A stretch of 64,000 nucleotides of DNA from Taeniopygia guttata. Taxonomy: Eukaryota; Chordata; Aves; Passeriformes; Estrildidae. The stretch lies in NCBI RefSeq assembly GCF_048771995.1, contig NC_133030.1, positions 12,044,001 through 12,108,000 of the forward strand, given 5' to 3'. Below, piece by piece: positions 32,531-44,430 of the stretch. Within the stretch, counting starts at the first letter, position 1, and each line of letters begins with the position of its first letter. A program made the translations under genes and the position numbers. The notes beneath the pieces were generated by a model, which saw only the letters and a program-made list of their open reading frames with translations, was not told where the DNA came from and did no database searches.

Positions 32531-35500
32531 GGGGTCGGGCGGGGTCCCACGGGTGTCGGGTGAAGCCTGGGGTGCCACCCGGAGACCTCGGTCCCGGCTC
32601 GGGGCGCCCCGCGGAGCTCGGGGTGCGGGTGCCCCGGGGTGAGTCGGGAGCCCCCGGTGCGCGGGGACCCCGGGGCCGCCCCGGGACGCACGGCCCGGCG
32701 TGGGGGCGCAGTCCCGGGGCACCCCAGGTTGAGCCCCCCGCGACCCCCGGCTGCCCGACGCGAGGGTGCCCCCGACCCACGCGGTGCCCGCTGCCAGCCC
32801 AGCCCGAGGTGCGGCTGTCTCATGACCCACGGGGTAGCCGGTGCCACCCCGGGACCCCCAGCCCGGTGTGGGAGTGCCCCGTGACACGTGGGTACTCGCT
32901 GCCACCCCGGGCCCCCCGGGGCAGCGTGGGGGTGCCCCACGAACCCCGGCACACCCCGTGCAGCATCGGCGTGCATAGCCCGGCTTCTGGGCGCTCCAAG
33001 ATCCACCGGCTGCCCGGTGACACCCCAAGACCCCCAGCCCGGAGTGGGGGTACCCCACGATGCCCAGCGGGGTGTGCCCCACGACCCAGGGGGTACGCGG
33101 TACCCCTGCACCCCCAGTCCGGCGTGGAGACGCCCCACGGTTGCCCCATGTGGGCACCGCGGGGAGCCAGGAGCGCCCGGGTCACGCCACGGGTGGGTGC
33201 CGCGGGTCTGTGGGGTACCCGCAAGTAGCGGGGTGGGGGGGTTTGGCACCCGGGGGGGGGGGAAGCTGAGAACCGGTGACTTCAGCTCCCAACTGAGTCA
33301 GCCCGCGGCGTGGGGGAGTGACAGATGGGACGCGGGTGGGGGGCGCACGCCGGCACGGGGCGCCGGGGGAGGGGGGCGGCGCTGAGCAGATGCGCCGGAC
33401 GCCTCCGTGGGTGGGTGGGGGGTGGGTACCCCCCCAACTGGTGGAGCACCGGCAGAGGGGAAGGGAGAGAAGGGGGCGGTGGGACCCCTCGGTGCAGCTC
33501 CGGTGTGACCTCCGATGCACCGGAGGGTCCCACCGCCCCCCTCCTTCCTCTCCCCTCCCCCGGTAGCGGCGACTGGGCGCATCCACGCATCCCCGGGCGT
33601 GGATCCAGGCCGCCGGGCTGAATTATGGATGAAGCTCTCGGGTTGCAGCCTGAGGGGGGGATGGACACGGGTGGGGGGGGGGGGGAGAAGGGGGGGATGC
33701 TGAACACCCGGAGCGGCGGCGCGTGTCGTCAGCCCGCGCCCACGCGTGCCCCGCCCCACACGTGGCCGCGGCACGCGCGCACGTGGCACCGCCCCGTTTG
33801 GGGAGGGGGCACGGACCCCCCCCCCAGACTGGGGTGAGGGGGGTCCCAGGGGTCTGTGTCCCTCTGAGGGGTTCTGGTGGACCGTGGGGCAGGCACGGTC
33901 CCATGGGAGTGTGGCTATAGCAGGAGGGGTCAGGGAGCTTTGGGGGTCCCTGAGGAGCGTGGCCCCAGTAGCAGGAACAGCCCCAGAAGGTCGCAGGTGC
34001 ACAGCCACTTTTTGGGGTGCCCAGCCTTGGTGTTGTGCAGCAGCACAGCGCTGGGGGGGGTCTCTGGGGACCACAGTCCTGAGGGCTGATGTGGGTCTGG
34101 GGGCTTCAAGGGGTGCTCGGTGCTATTGCGTGTCATGACCTTGGGATTCTCCCAGGGGTCTGTGGTCCTCGGGATCTCCTGGGAGACCTTGGCCCCTGTG
34201 GGTGGGCATGGCCTTGGGGGGATCCCTGGGGAGGCATGACCCTCAGGGGCCTCCTGGGGGCCATGGCCCTGTGGGTGGGCACAGTTCCCCACCTCGGGGT
34301 GTGCAGCCCTACAGCGAGCGATGACCTTGGCGCTGTCCTGGGGAACCACGGCCCTGTGGAGCTGGCGTGGCTTTGAAGGGCTTCTAGGAGTGCCCAGCCC
34401 TACGGGGTTGTCATGACCTTGGGGTTCTCCTGGGCACCCATGGCCCTAAGGGTGGGTACAGTCCTGGAGACCTCTCGGGGTGCCCAGTCCTATGGAATGA
34501 TCAGGACCTCCTAAGGACCCGTGGCTTGGTGGGGTGGGCACGGCCCCGGGGGGCTCTGGGGGCTGCGGGGCGGGCGGCGCGGGGTCGGGGAGGCGCGGTG
34601 CCCCGCGCTGACGCCCCGCTGTGCCCTCAGGCGGGCGCCCGGCGGCCCTGCTGCTGCTGGCGGCGCTGGTGTGGGTGCCCGGCGGGGCTCCCGCCTGCCC
34701 CGCGCTCTGCACCTGCTACGTCTCGCCGCCCACCGTCAGCTGCCAGGCCAACAACTTCTCCTCGGTGCCCGCGGGGCTCCCGCCCGGCGCCCGCCGCCTC
34801 TTCCTGCAGAACAACGTCATCGGGGCGCTGCGGGCGGGCACCTTCGGGCCCAGCACCGTCACCCTCTGGCTCTACTCCAACAACATCTCCTCCATCCAGC
34901 CGGGCACCTTCCGCCACCTGCCCGCCCTGGAGGAGCTCGACCTGGGTGACAACCCGCACCTCCGCGTCCTGGCCCCCGACACCTTCCACGGCCTCCACCG
35001 CCTCCAGGCCCTGCACCTGTACCGGTGCCGGCTGGCCAACCTGCCCAGCGGCATCTTCCGCGGTCTCCGCAGCCTCCAGTACCTCTACCTGCAGGAGAAC
35101 GGGCTGCTCTACCTCCAGGTGGGTGAGGTGGGGTGTTGGGCGATGCCCCCGGGGCGCAGAGGTGGGACTGGGCAGGGTGACGGGTGACAAGCCACGTAGA
35201 CAGCATGTGGCACAAGGTGGTGCTGACACGGCCAAAATGTCGGCCAAGACAGGAGATGCTGAGGCAGCAGGGTGATGGCCGTGGGGCAGGACCAAGGGTG
35301 ACACCAGCGTGGCAAGGATGTGGGACAAGGTCTTGCATGATGCTCACGGAGCAGGGACACAGGAGAGGGTGACGGGCGATGCTGGCAGGACTAGGACCTG
35401 CGCCAGGGCTCTTTTGGGCCCACACCAGCGGCTCTCCAGCTGATGCCCACCAGGCAGGGCCAGAGAACAGCACGGTGGAACCCCACCCCACACCCACCCC

Positions 35501-36261
35501 TCTCTTATTCCCCACAGGACGACCTCTTTGCCGACCTGGCTAACCTGAGCCACCTCTTCCTGCACGGCAACCGGCTGCGGGCGCTGTCGGAGGGCGTCTT
35601 CCGGGGGCTGTCGAGCCTGGACCGCCTGCTGCTGCACGCCAACCGGCTGGCAGCCATCCACCGCCGCGCCTTCGGGGGGCTGGCACGCCTCACCATCCTC
35701 TACCTGTTCAACAACAGCCTGGTGGCCCTGCCCGGGGACCCGCTGGCCGCGCTGCCCTCGCTGCAGTTCCTGCGCCTCAACGCCAACCCCTGGGCCTGCG
35801 ACTGCCGAGCGCGCCCGCTCTGGGCCTGGTTCCGCCGCACGCGCGTCTCCAGCTCCCCGGTGCCCTGCGCCAGCCCCCCGCACCGCCGCGGCACCGACCT
35901 GCGCCACCTCCGCCCCAAAGACTTCGACGCCTGCCCCGAGGACGACGACGACGATGAGGAGATGGAAGATGGCAACGGCGGCGCTGGCAATGGGGTGGCG
36001 GTGATGGGCACCCCGGGGCGGGCGTTGGGTCGGCCCGGCACACTCCCGGCCGCGCCGCCCTCCGCCTTCTACCGCGACGGGCTGCCCCCCCACGACCTGC
36101 GGGGACCCCAGCCCCGGCCACCCCCTCCGTCCCGTGACTCCCGTGGGCCCCCCGAGGACGCCAGCTGCCCCCATGACCCCTGTGCCCCCATGGCCGCCGC
36201 CATGCCCCACCGGCCCCCCGTCCTCCTGCCCCTCGTGGCTCTGATCCTGCCCCGACTCTGA
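32489..36261 (+). CDS. RTN4RL2: Reticulon-4 receptor-like 2 (Nogo receptor 2)
   Basis: GPI-anchored leucine-rich-repeat receptor of neurons, binding myelin-associated inhibitors in mammals. Coding exons are 32489-32522, 34631-35118 and 35518-36261, giving 421 residues (human 420). A leader with hydrophobic [17 protein letters not shown] is followed by the cysteine cap [20 protein letters not shown], then about eight LRRs ([46 protein letters not shown]), the C-terminal cap [16 protein letters not shown], an acidic run ([11 protein letters not shown]), a Pro-rich stalk, and a hydrophobic tail ([14 protein letters not shown]) typical of a GPI signal. The first exon codes only 11 residues, so the start rests on frame and position. 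A non-canonical ATTAAA lies at 36456-36461. Intron 1 is 2.1 kb and holds only degenerate minisatellite sequence. Confidence 0.95.
32770..34520. repeat. Degenerate minisatellites in RTN4RL2 intron 1
   Basis: Two blocks of decayed ~60-bp units: about 32770-33200 (gtgccaccccgg, ccccacgac words) and about 34120-34500 (ccttggggttctcctggg, catggccctgtggg words). A G-run lies at 33670-33685. No exon is seen. Confidence 0.6.
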
Positions 36262-36461
36262 GCCCCCCTCGGCGCCCCAGGGGGTCCTGGCTCCTCAGGG
36301 TGCCCGTGCCCAGTTTCTCCCCAGGGGAGGCCTCAAGAACTGTGGGGAACAGCCAGCGGGGGGCAGGGGGGGGGGCCGCAGGATGCAGAAGGGGGTCCCC
36401 TCCCATCCTGAGCGGGAAAAACCCCCAACAGGAACCAAAAGGTGGGAAATTATTTATTAAA

Positions 36462-37458
36462 AATGGTCTTATTTTGGGAGAGCGGGGCCTGGCTGCTGTG
36501 GGTGGGCCACTGTCGTTCCAGGTCACTGCCTGCTGCTCCTGAAATATTGATGCAAGCAGCGGGTGGCAGGGCAGCGAGGCGTGCAGGGCGCCGCAGGGGG
36601 GCCGGACAGAGACCCCCTGCGGGGTGTGCGGCCACACGCACCCCCCAGCACCCCCAGCGCCACCGCGGAGCCAGTGACACGCAGGCTCCCGTGACACTGA
36701 CACCCCGCACCCCTCACAGAGCGCCGGCGGGTGTCACGGGAGCCGCGGGGCGCGGAGCCACCCACTGCCTGACCCACTTCCCGCAGGCGCTGGCACACAG
36801 ATGGAGCACACGCTGCGGGCGCAGGGACAGCGCCCACCGCCTGCCCTCGGTCCCTCTGGGCGTGTGGCACCCCGGGCTGCCCCTCGGCAGGTGTCCCTCA
36901 CACAGCGTGGGGTGTCCTTCAGCAGGCGTAACTTGCTGGGTGTTCATGTCCCCTCCAAGTGTCCCCTGGGGGTGTGTGGGGGTGTCCATCTGTGTGTGTG
37001 CAGACTGTCCCCATGTGAGTGTCCCCATGCCCCCTCCCCTGTGGTCTCTGGCTGTCCCTACGTGGTCTTTGCCCAGGCAGAGGTGCCCTGGGTTGTCCCC
37101 ACGTGGTCCCATCTGTGTATCCTCAAACAGGGCTGGGTGTTCTGGGAGTGTCCCTGTGCAGGGCCCCTGGCTGTCCCCTCTGGTGACCCCCAGCACAGAC
37201 AGACAGGGAGGGGCTGAGCCCTGTCCCACCCCACTGGGGATTACAAGGGGCTCAGCCCAGCTCTGCCTAATCCGGGGGATTACACGGGCTGGGCCCAGCT
37301 AGGGGGGGGAACCCCTGGGTGCCCCCCACAAGGACACGGCACATGGCAGCTGGGGACAACAAGGGAGGCTCCCAGAAGCAATCACGGGCAGCACGTACCC
37401 CAACACATGGCCACAGGGTGGGTTTGGGGGGCGAGGGGAGCACAGCAGACGCCCCAGG
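36462..37458. other. RTN4RL2-TIMM10 intergenic interval
   Basis: About 1 kb without a recognisable gene. In human the SLC43A1 gene lies between these neighbours; no SLC43-like reading frame or remnant was found here. Confidence 0.65.
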
Positions 37459-37482
37459 TTTATTGGGGTGACGGGTGGGGGC

Positions 37483-38260
37483 TCAGGCAGTGCCGCTGCC
37501 CTGCTGCATTCGCTTGAGCAGCTCCTCGTCCTGCAGCGACAGCTCCGTCAGCTTCTTCCCCATCCGCTCGTGCACCTCCAGGTACTTGGCCACGCAGCGA
37601 TCCAGGCACACGCATTCCCCTTTGGACAGCTCCGACTCTTTGTAGTGCGGGGGGACGCACTTGCGGTGGCACGCCTGGGTCATCCTGCACGGACCGCACC
37701 GCGCCTGAGCCCCGCGCCAGCCGGGACCCGGCCCCGCGCCCCAGCACACCCTGAACCCCGCCATTGCCACCCCCAGGACCCCGACCCCGCACCCCAACAT
37801 CTCCTGTACCCCGCCATCACCACCCCCGGGACCCAGCCCCGCACCTCAGCACCCCCCGTACCCCCCGTTATCGCCATCCCCGGCATCCCCAGCCCTTGCA
37901 CCCCAACATCTCCTGTACCCGCATCCTCACCGACCGGGACCCCGGCCTCTGCACCCCAACAAGCCCAGTATCCTCCATCATCGCCACCCGGGCACCCCTA
38001 GGACCCCCCGCCGTCCCACATCCTCAGGCATCTCCGGTTTCCTTCCCCATTTCCCGGGTGTCCCCTAGGTCCCCCGCACTCCCCTACAACCCCAGCACCC
38101 CGGGGTCCCCCACTGCCTCTGACACGCGCTAGTGTCCCCCAGGCCACGGTATCCCAACGTCCCCAATGCTCCCTCCCGGCGGGCCTCACCGATTATACAT
38201 GTCGGCCATCATCTCAACCTCCAGTTCGGCCGCCAGCTGCTGAGCCCGCAGCGGATCCAT
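37483..38260 (-). CDS. TIMM10: Mitochondrial import inner membrane translocase subunit Tim10
   Basis: Small intermembrane-space chaperone; the TIM9-TIM10 hexamer escorts hydrophobic precursors to the inner membrane. Coding exons are 38190-38260 and 37483-37684, giving 90 residues, the same as human. The N-terminus is [20 protein letters not shown]. The twin CX3C motif is present (CHRKC and CLDRC), making the two disulfides of the helical hairpin, and [19 protein letters not shown] follows. AATAAA (reverse) is at 37459-37464. The promoter is a CpG island that continues upstream towards SMTNL1. Confidence 0.98.
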
Positions 38261-39190
38261 GGCGGCCAGCACCGGCCCCGTTCGGATTCAGCCCCGATCG
38301 CGGTCCCTCTGGGCCCGACCCCGCTCGGACCCGCCCCGTTGGACCGGCTCGGCCCCGCTCGGTTCGGGACCCGGCGGCGGCTCCCTGCAGGAACCACGTG
38401 GGCGCCGCGCTTCCGCCCACCCGCGCGGTAGCCCCGCCCCAGCGCCGACACCGACCAATCGAGTGCAGGTAAAGGCGGGATCAAGGGTGCGCCTCTGTCG
38501 CTGATTGGTCCTTCGGAAGGGGCGTGGCGGCGGCAGCCGAGCGGCGGGAGGGAGCGGCGGAGCGCGCGCTCTGCCCGGCCTTTGCCCCTCAGGGGGCGTG
38601 GTCACGAGAAGGGGGCGTGGTCGTGTGGGAGGGGGCGTGGTCACCGCCGGGACCTCACCCGGGCGTGGCCGGGGGGCTTCGGGTCCCTCCCTGTGTCCCC
38701 TGTTCCTCGTGTCCCTGGGTCCTCCTGTGTCCCGCCGTCCTGCCCGGGCTGTCCCCGTGTCACCTGTGTCCCCACATGTCTGTGTCCCCCATTGCCCCTC
38801 GGGAATCTGTTCCCCCCGCGCTCCCCACGTCCCGCGTGTGCCCCTGTCCCCCGCGTGTCCCCAGCGTGTCTGTGTTCCCCACCTCGTCCGTCTGCCTGTG
38901 ACCCCCAAGTCTCCCTGTCCCTGCCCAGGGTGTCCGTGTCCTCTGTGCCCCTCGGGTGGCACGGCTCGGTCCCCACTCGGTGGCTGCTTTGGGGTGTCGC
39001 CGCTGTCCGGGTGGGGCTGTAGGAGTGTCCCCCCGCCCCAGCCATGGTCGGGTGTCCGGACCGGCCCCACGCGTGCCCCGCGGGTGGGCGGTGAGTGAAG
39101 GCGGCACCTGCCCCCGCCGGGTAAAAATAGCGCCGGGCGGGGGGGCTGGGGCGCAGCAGGGGCGGCGGAGCGGCAGCAGCCGGAGGGTAC
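38261..39190. promoter_or_regulatory. CpG-rich interval between TIMM10 and SMTNL1, with MEF2-like site
   Basis: Head-to-head interval. A GTAAAAATAG word at 39121-39130, one base off the MEF2 consensus, lies just upstream of the probable SMTNL1 leader exon, which ends near 39187 at a gtacgg donor. The remainder is GC-rich without coding features. Confidence 0.5.
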
Positions 39191-39740
39191 GGGCCGAGGG
39201 GCTCCGGGGGGCTCCGGGAGAAACGGGGGTGGAACGGGAGCGGCCGGGAGCCTGCGGGCTGGGGGGCACCGGGCAGGAGACCGGCGGGCAGCAAGGGAGA
39301 CCGGGAAGCGGTTATAGGGGGCCGGCAGTGGGAACCGGAGCGCACGGAGAAGACACGAGGGGCCGGGAGAGGGACGTGCCGGTGCCGGGATGGGATATGG
39401 GTGGTCGAGATGGGACACGGGGGCAGGAGGGAGCACGGGGGTGCTGACACGGGGCATGAGGGCAGTGGGAGGGGTTGGTTTGGGGCGTGGGGGGCTGCAG
39501 GAAGACGTGAAGGGACCGGGCTGTGCTGTGGCGGTGCCGGGCCGGGGCATGGGGGATTCGGGGTGGGGTAACTGGGGTGCCCAAGGTGGGAGTGTTGGGG
39601 CTGGAGGAGGGCGTGGGGACAGGGGCAGGAGGGGGGTTAGCCGGCCTGGGGGGCTATGGGGGACACGGGGCAAGCTCACGGCGTCATCGAAGGGCACCCC
39701 AGCGACAGCCCTGTGCCCCTGCAGAAGTGACCACAGCAAC

Positions 39741-42170
<2,430 letters not shown>

Positions 42171-42438
42171 GAGGGTCCCTCACAGCCCCCCACCTCGTCC
42201 CCTGCTCTGTCCCCCAGCAGTAAAGGCCATGGTTCCAGGAGGTGGTGGCTTCGTCTCTGGAGGGAGGAACGCTGGCACCAAGCGAGTGTCACTAGGTTGG
42301 GGCACAGCCCTGGCTCTGCCACCAGGAGGGTGACATCCCCCAGGGATGGCACGTGGAGGGCAGCAACTCCTGGAGCCCCCACACTTTCCCACTGAGGCAC
42401 CAGGGAGCCAGAGCAGGTGATGGAGGGAATTTATTGCT

Positions 42439-43857
42439 TTATGCGTGGGGGTCGGGGCGCGGCTCGGCGTGGAGCCGGGTGTGTTCCTCTGCCCGGAGCC
42501 GGAACTCCTCGGGGCGCTCCTGCAGCTCCTTGGCCACCTTCGGCCGCAGCACCCGCTGGGGGTCGGGGCTGTCCAGCTGCAGCAGCAGGTCCTGGAGCAC
42601 TGCAGGGGCAGGGGGGTCAGAGGGGCACGCACCCCCCTGCCCTGTGCCCCTGTCCCCGCCGTGCCCACCTTGGATGGCGCGGGTGGTGGGCTCCCAGTGC
42701 GCCTCGCTGGTGAGGGGCTGGCAGACGCGGCCCTCCCGGTCCACGCTGGGGTGGTAGATGGGGGTGCGGAGGGTGGCACAGGGGGGCTCCAGAGGGTGGT
42801 TGGGAGAGAAGGTCAGCTCGAAGCGGAAGGCGCCCGTGTTGTATGGGGGGTTGTTCTGCCGGGATATGGGGGCGCCTCAGCCCCCTCTGTCCAGCCCTAA
42901 TACCCAGTGCCCACCGCAGAGACTCCCCGTGCCAGCCCGAGCCCCTGAGGAGGGGAACCTCCCCCCAGTGTCCTCAGAGGACCCCTCCCCAATTCTGCCC
43001 TGAGGGGGACCCTCACTCACTTAGACAGGCCCGTCCCAAGGGTCACCCCCAATCCCTCCCATGCCCCCAGGGGCACATCCTTCCTCAAGCCCGCATGTCC
43101 CCCATGCGCAGGGGACCCCCTCGGCCCCCACTCCCCAGGACTCCCCGCAGCCCCCCGTGCCTCCACGTCCCCCCGTGCCCTCTCCCCACGCACGGGCAGC
43201 AGGAGCCCCCCCCAGCGCCGCACGTTCCCGTCCAGCGGCCGCACGTCGCGGGCCCCCTCCCAGCGCCGCGCCTCCTCCAGCTCCTGCGGGAAGGGGTGGG
43301 GCAGGTATGGGCGGAGGTGTGACCCGAGAGACGCCTCCATAGGTTAACCCAACACCCGGGACGTCCCTCTGGGCGGGGCCGCCCGTAGGCCGCGCCTTAA
43401 TAGGCAGGGTTTAATTACCGGCACCCTGGACACACCCCCGCCGCCCCGCCGGGGAAACGAAACTGAAACGTGCAGGGGTATTTGTCACCCCCGCACCGGA
43501 GACTGACACCCCGGTACTGCTTCTCTCGCACCCCGCCACCGGGACCCCCACACAGGCACTGACACCCCCAGCACTGCCTCTTCCCGGTACCGGGACCCCA
43601 TCTCCGCGCACTCACATCCCCCAGCACCGCCTCTCTCGCACCCCGGTACCGGTATCCCCGCACTGGCATTAAGACTCCACAGAACCCCCTTTCACACCCC
43701 GGTACCGGGATCCCCGCACCGCGAGCTCGGCTCCCCCCGGCCGCCGCTCCGGTGCGGACACCGGGACCCCCGCGCCGGTACCGCAGCGGCGCCGGAGTCC
43801 TGGTCCCGTCCCGGTGCCCCCGGTGCCCACCTTGGCGATCCGCCCGGCCATGGTCAT
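42439..43857 (-). CDS. UBE2L6: UBE2L6-like ubiquitin/ISG15-conjugating enzyme E2 with HPS motif
   Basis: E2 enzyme of the UBE2L3/UBE2L6 group. Coding exons on the minus strand are 43831-43857, 43194-43283, 42669-42855 and 42439-42599, giving 154 residues (human UBE2L6 153). The core fold is clear: AGRIAKELEEARR, LLLPNNPPYNTGAFRFELTF, IYHPSVDREGRVCQPLTSEA with catalytic Cys84, then HWEPTTRAIQVLQDLLLQL. The usual HPN triad reads His74-Pro75-Ser76 (42745-42753). The residue after the cysteine is Gln; UBE2L family members usually have Leu. Identity to UBE2L3 and UBE2L6 is modest, so the name rests on position (SMTNL1 - here - SERPING1) as well as exon structure. AATAAA (reverse) is at 42430-42435. 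Two adjacent ATGs (43857 and 43851) are possible starts. Confidence 0.87.
43457..43470. promoter_or_regulatory. ISRE-like element in UBE2L6-like intron 1
   Basis: The string acgaaactgaaacg matches the interferon-stimulated response element core GAAANNGAAAC except for the final base, and a further gaaa precedes it (43454-43457). It lies about 390 bp downstream of the first coding exon. Confidence 0.6.
43490..43790. repeat. Degenerate ~75-bp minisatellite in UBE2L6-like intron 1
   Basis: Repeated words ccccggtaccgg, cgggaccccc and ccagcaccgcct at irregular spacing between the ISRE-like site and the first coding exon. Confidence 0.6.
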
Positions 43858-44430
43858 CAGTGCCCGGTGCCACGGGGATGGGCTCCGTGGTGTCCCGCCC
43901 CTGGGCGGGCGGGACGAGGTTCTGCGGCCGCGCCCCCGACACGAGTGGGGGGGGACAGATGGGCCGGAGGCGGCCGGCGACCCCCGTCACCGCGGGGGTC
44001 CCGGGGGCGGTGGGTGACAGACAGCCGGAACCCCGCGCAGACCGGTGGCTGGCGGGAGCAAAACGGGACGCGGGGTCGCATCCCGGCTGCTTCCGCACCC
44101 CCCTGCCCGCCCCCGCATCACTGGCCGCGTCCCGGCTGATTTACGGGAACCTCCTTAATTTTTAACCAGGCAGGGTCTGACCCGGCCAGATCTCCCGGCG
44201 CCCGCTGGACACGCAGGAACTGACCCGCCGGGCACCCAGGTGGGCCCGGGGTGCTGCCTCCTCCCACCCCCAAAACCGGTGCCCCGGGGGGGGGGGGTCA
44301 GAGCGGGGGCACCCCGGGGTTGGGCTGCACGGGGTGGGGGTATGGGTGGTGCAGGGAGTGGGGGTGTGGGGTGCCGGGTTGGGGGATGCTGGGTGTCTCT
44401 CCTGCCCTTGACCTGTGCCTTCCCACCAGC
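43858..44430. promoter_or_regulatory. Head-to-head promoter interval of UBE2L6-like and SERPING1
   Basis: CpG-rich to about 44130, then an AT-rich ccttaatttttaacc patch at 44152-44166. A probable non-coding SERPING1 exon ends at about 44239 (cccag/gtgggc). The intron ends at the acceptor 44428-44429, two bases before the ATG. Confidence 0.5.
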
